In this document: one piece after another, positions 63,240 through 64,000 of the stretch
Numbering within the stretch: the stretch's first letter is position 1
Layout: each line of letters starts with the position of its first letter
Source: Streptomyces tendae
GTDB taxonomy: Bacteria > Actinomycetota > Actinomycetes > Streptomycetales > Streptomycetaceae
Assembly (NCBI RefSeq): GCF_008632955.1
Contig: NZ_CP043960.1
Span: forward strand, 248,001-312,000
DNA length: 64,000 nucleotides
Reading direction: 5' to 3'
Notes under the pieces: generated by a model
Database searches by the model: none
What the model saw: only the letters and a program-made list of their open reading frames with translations
Told to the model about the DNA's origin: nothing
Translations under genes and position numbers: made by a program

Positions 63240-64000
63240 TCAGGGACTGTGTCCGCGTTGCTTGTAGTGACTGACGCGGGCTTGGTGCTGGCATCGTCGT
63301 CGCCAGGTCGACCAGTGCAGGATGTGATCGACCGGGGTGGGCCGGCGGTCGGCGAGGCGGGTGATCAGGCGTCTGATCTCTGCGAGGCTGAGGTGGATGA
63401 GCTGGGAGGATCCGTTTCTGCTTGGTCCGCGTCCAGCTGTCGGGCCCGCAGGACGGTCAGGCAGGCGTGGGCGGCCATGGCCAGGGTCATGTGGCGGTGC
63501 CAGCCGGGATAGCGGCGGACCTGGTAGTCGTCCAGGCCGCATTCCTGCTTGGCGGTCTGGAAGCATTCCTCGACCGCCCAGCGGCTGCCCGCGATGCGGA
63601 TCAGCTCGTCCAGCGTGGTGCCGGCAGGGCAGTAGGCGATGCAGTAGGAGATCTCCTCGGGCCTGCTCACGCTGCGGCGGCGGGCCAGCACGCAGTGCCG
63701 GCGGTCCTCGCGGTGCCAGGGCCGCACCTCGACGCGGGCCCAGTCGTAGATCCGCCGACCGTGGGCCCCTTCACCGCAGGAACGGCGTTTCCACTTCTGC
63801 CTCGGCAAACCGGGAAACAGGTCGTGCACGGGGTGATCGAGTGCCCATCGGGTGACGACGGTGTCGTGCCGGGTGGTGGCCATCACATGGAAGACGTCCG
63901 CCTGCTCGAGTTCGTAGCGCCAGCCCTTGGAGAAGCCGTAGGCGGCATCCGCCGTCACCCAGCCGAACGGGATCTTCTCGGCGACGGCCCGGCGGACCAT
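63240..64000 (-). pseudogene. IS701-family transposase, runs off the right edge
   Basis: From the edge: KIPFGWVTADAAYGFSKGWR, VMATTRHDTVVTRWALDHPV, GSRWAVEECFQTAKQECGLD, then a frame change before SSQLIHLSLAEIRRLITRLA and DHILHWSTWRRRCQHQARVS (end 63240). The start lies outside the window. Confidence 0.85.

Noticed and set aside
1..64000. CRISPR array, tRNA or rRNA genes, phage structural genes
   Set aside because: No regularly spaced repeats, no cloverleaf-like sequences and no phage head, tail or lysis genes were recognised on reading.

Overview
The window looks like part of a Streptomyces (or close relative) accessory region, probably a chromosome arm or a linear plasmid. Coding stretches have strong G/C third-position bias. 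The gene families (mycothione reductase, GlxA-type and TetR regulators, secreted peptidoglycan-binding proteins, S8 peptidase) are typical of streptomycetes. A broken piece of what looks like tap, the telomere-associated protein gene of linear Streptomyces replicons, lies at 9.2-9.6 kb. No tRNA, rRNA, CRISPR array or replication origin was seen.

About half of the sequence is insertion sequences or their debris: IS5-type (several groups), IS630, IS256, IS110, IS481 and IS701 families. Intact or nearly intact transposases lie at 2.3-3.1, 10.8-11.6, 21.6-22.3, 33.7-34.5, 35.3-36.4, 37.3-38.0 and 43.5-44.5 kb; most others carry frameshifts, deletions or fusions. Elements are often packed end to end and share a single TA or TAA between neighbours. 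The clearest case is 33.7-38.1 kb, where four elements in a row, one of them carrying a nested IS630, split a fifth.

Layout: 0-0.6 kb partial methyltransferase; 0.8-3.3 kb two IS; 3.3-6 kb sparse, with a LuxR-type HTH protein; 6-8.8 kb two secreted peptidoglycan-binding proteins and an AraC regulator; 9-12.8 kb tap fragment, Nudix protein, IS with a HAD-like passenger, TniQ-like debris; 12.9-14.2 kb flavin disulfide reductase; 14.5-18 kb IS debris; 18-22.5 kb thioesterase, OsmC, TetR, membrane proteins and an IS; 23-27 kb mycothione reductase, citrate synthase-like enzyme, DsbA-fold mycothiol-type reductase; 27.3-28.3 kb IS481 debris; 29-33.4 kb hydrolase, TetR, SDR, hexapeptide acetyltransferase, mycothiol-isomerase-like protein; 33.7-39.1 kb chained IS; 39-41 kb GlxA-type regulator divergent from a quinone reductase; 41.5-45.4 kb nested IS; 45.5-47.9 kb MFS pseudogene, FrnE-like oxidoreductase and a small Cys-repeat peptide; 48.5-53 kb ECF sigma pseudogene and IS; 53-56.7 kb S8 pseudogene and a GntR-ABC operon; 57-60.7 kb IS debris around a second mycothiol-type reductase; 60.9-62.9 kb an Old Yellow Enzyme with an alpha/beta-hydrolase-fold protein; 63-64 kb IS debris.

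The host genes have a common theme of thiol, flavin and electrophile chemistry. Three of these units (DsbA-fold reductase, MFS exporter, Old Yellow Enzyme) carry nearly the same 20-bp dyad in their promoter regions, a MerR-type pattern, which suggests one regulator outside the window controls them. The most unusual small system is the FrnE-like gene overlapping by ATGA with a 66-residue peptide that repeats a CIDGxC unit.
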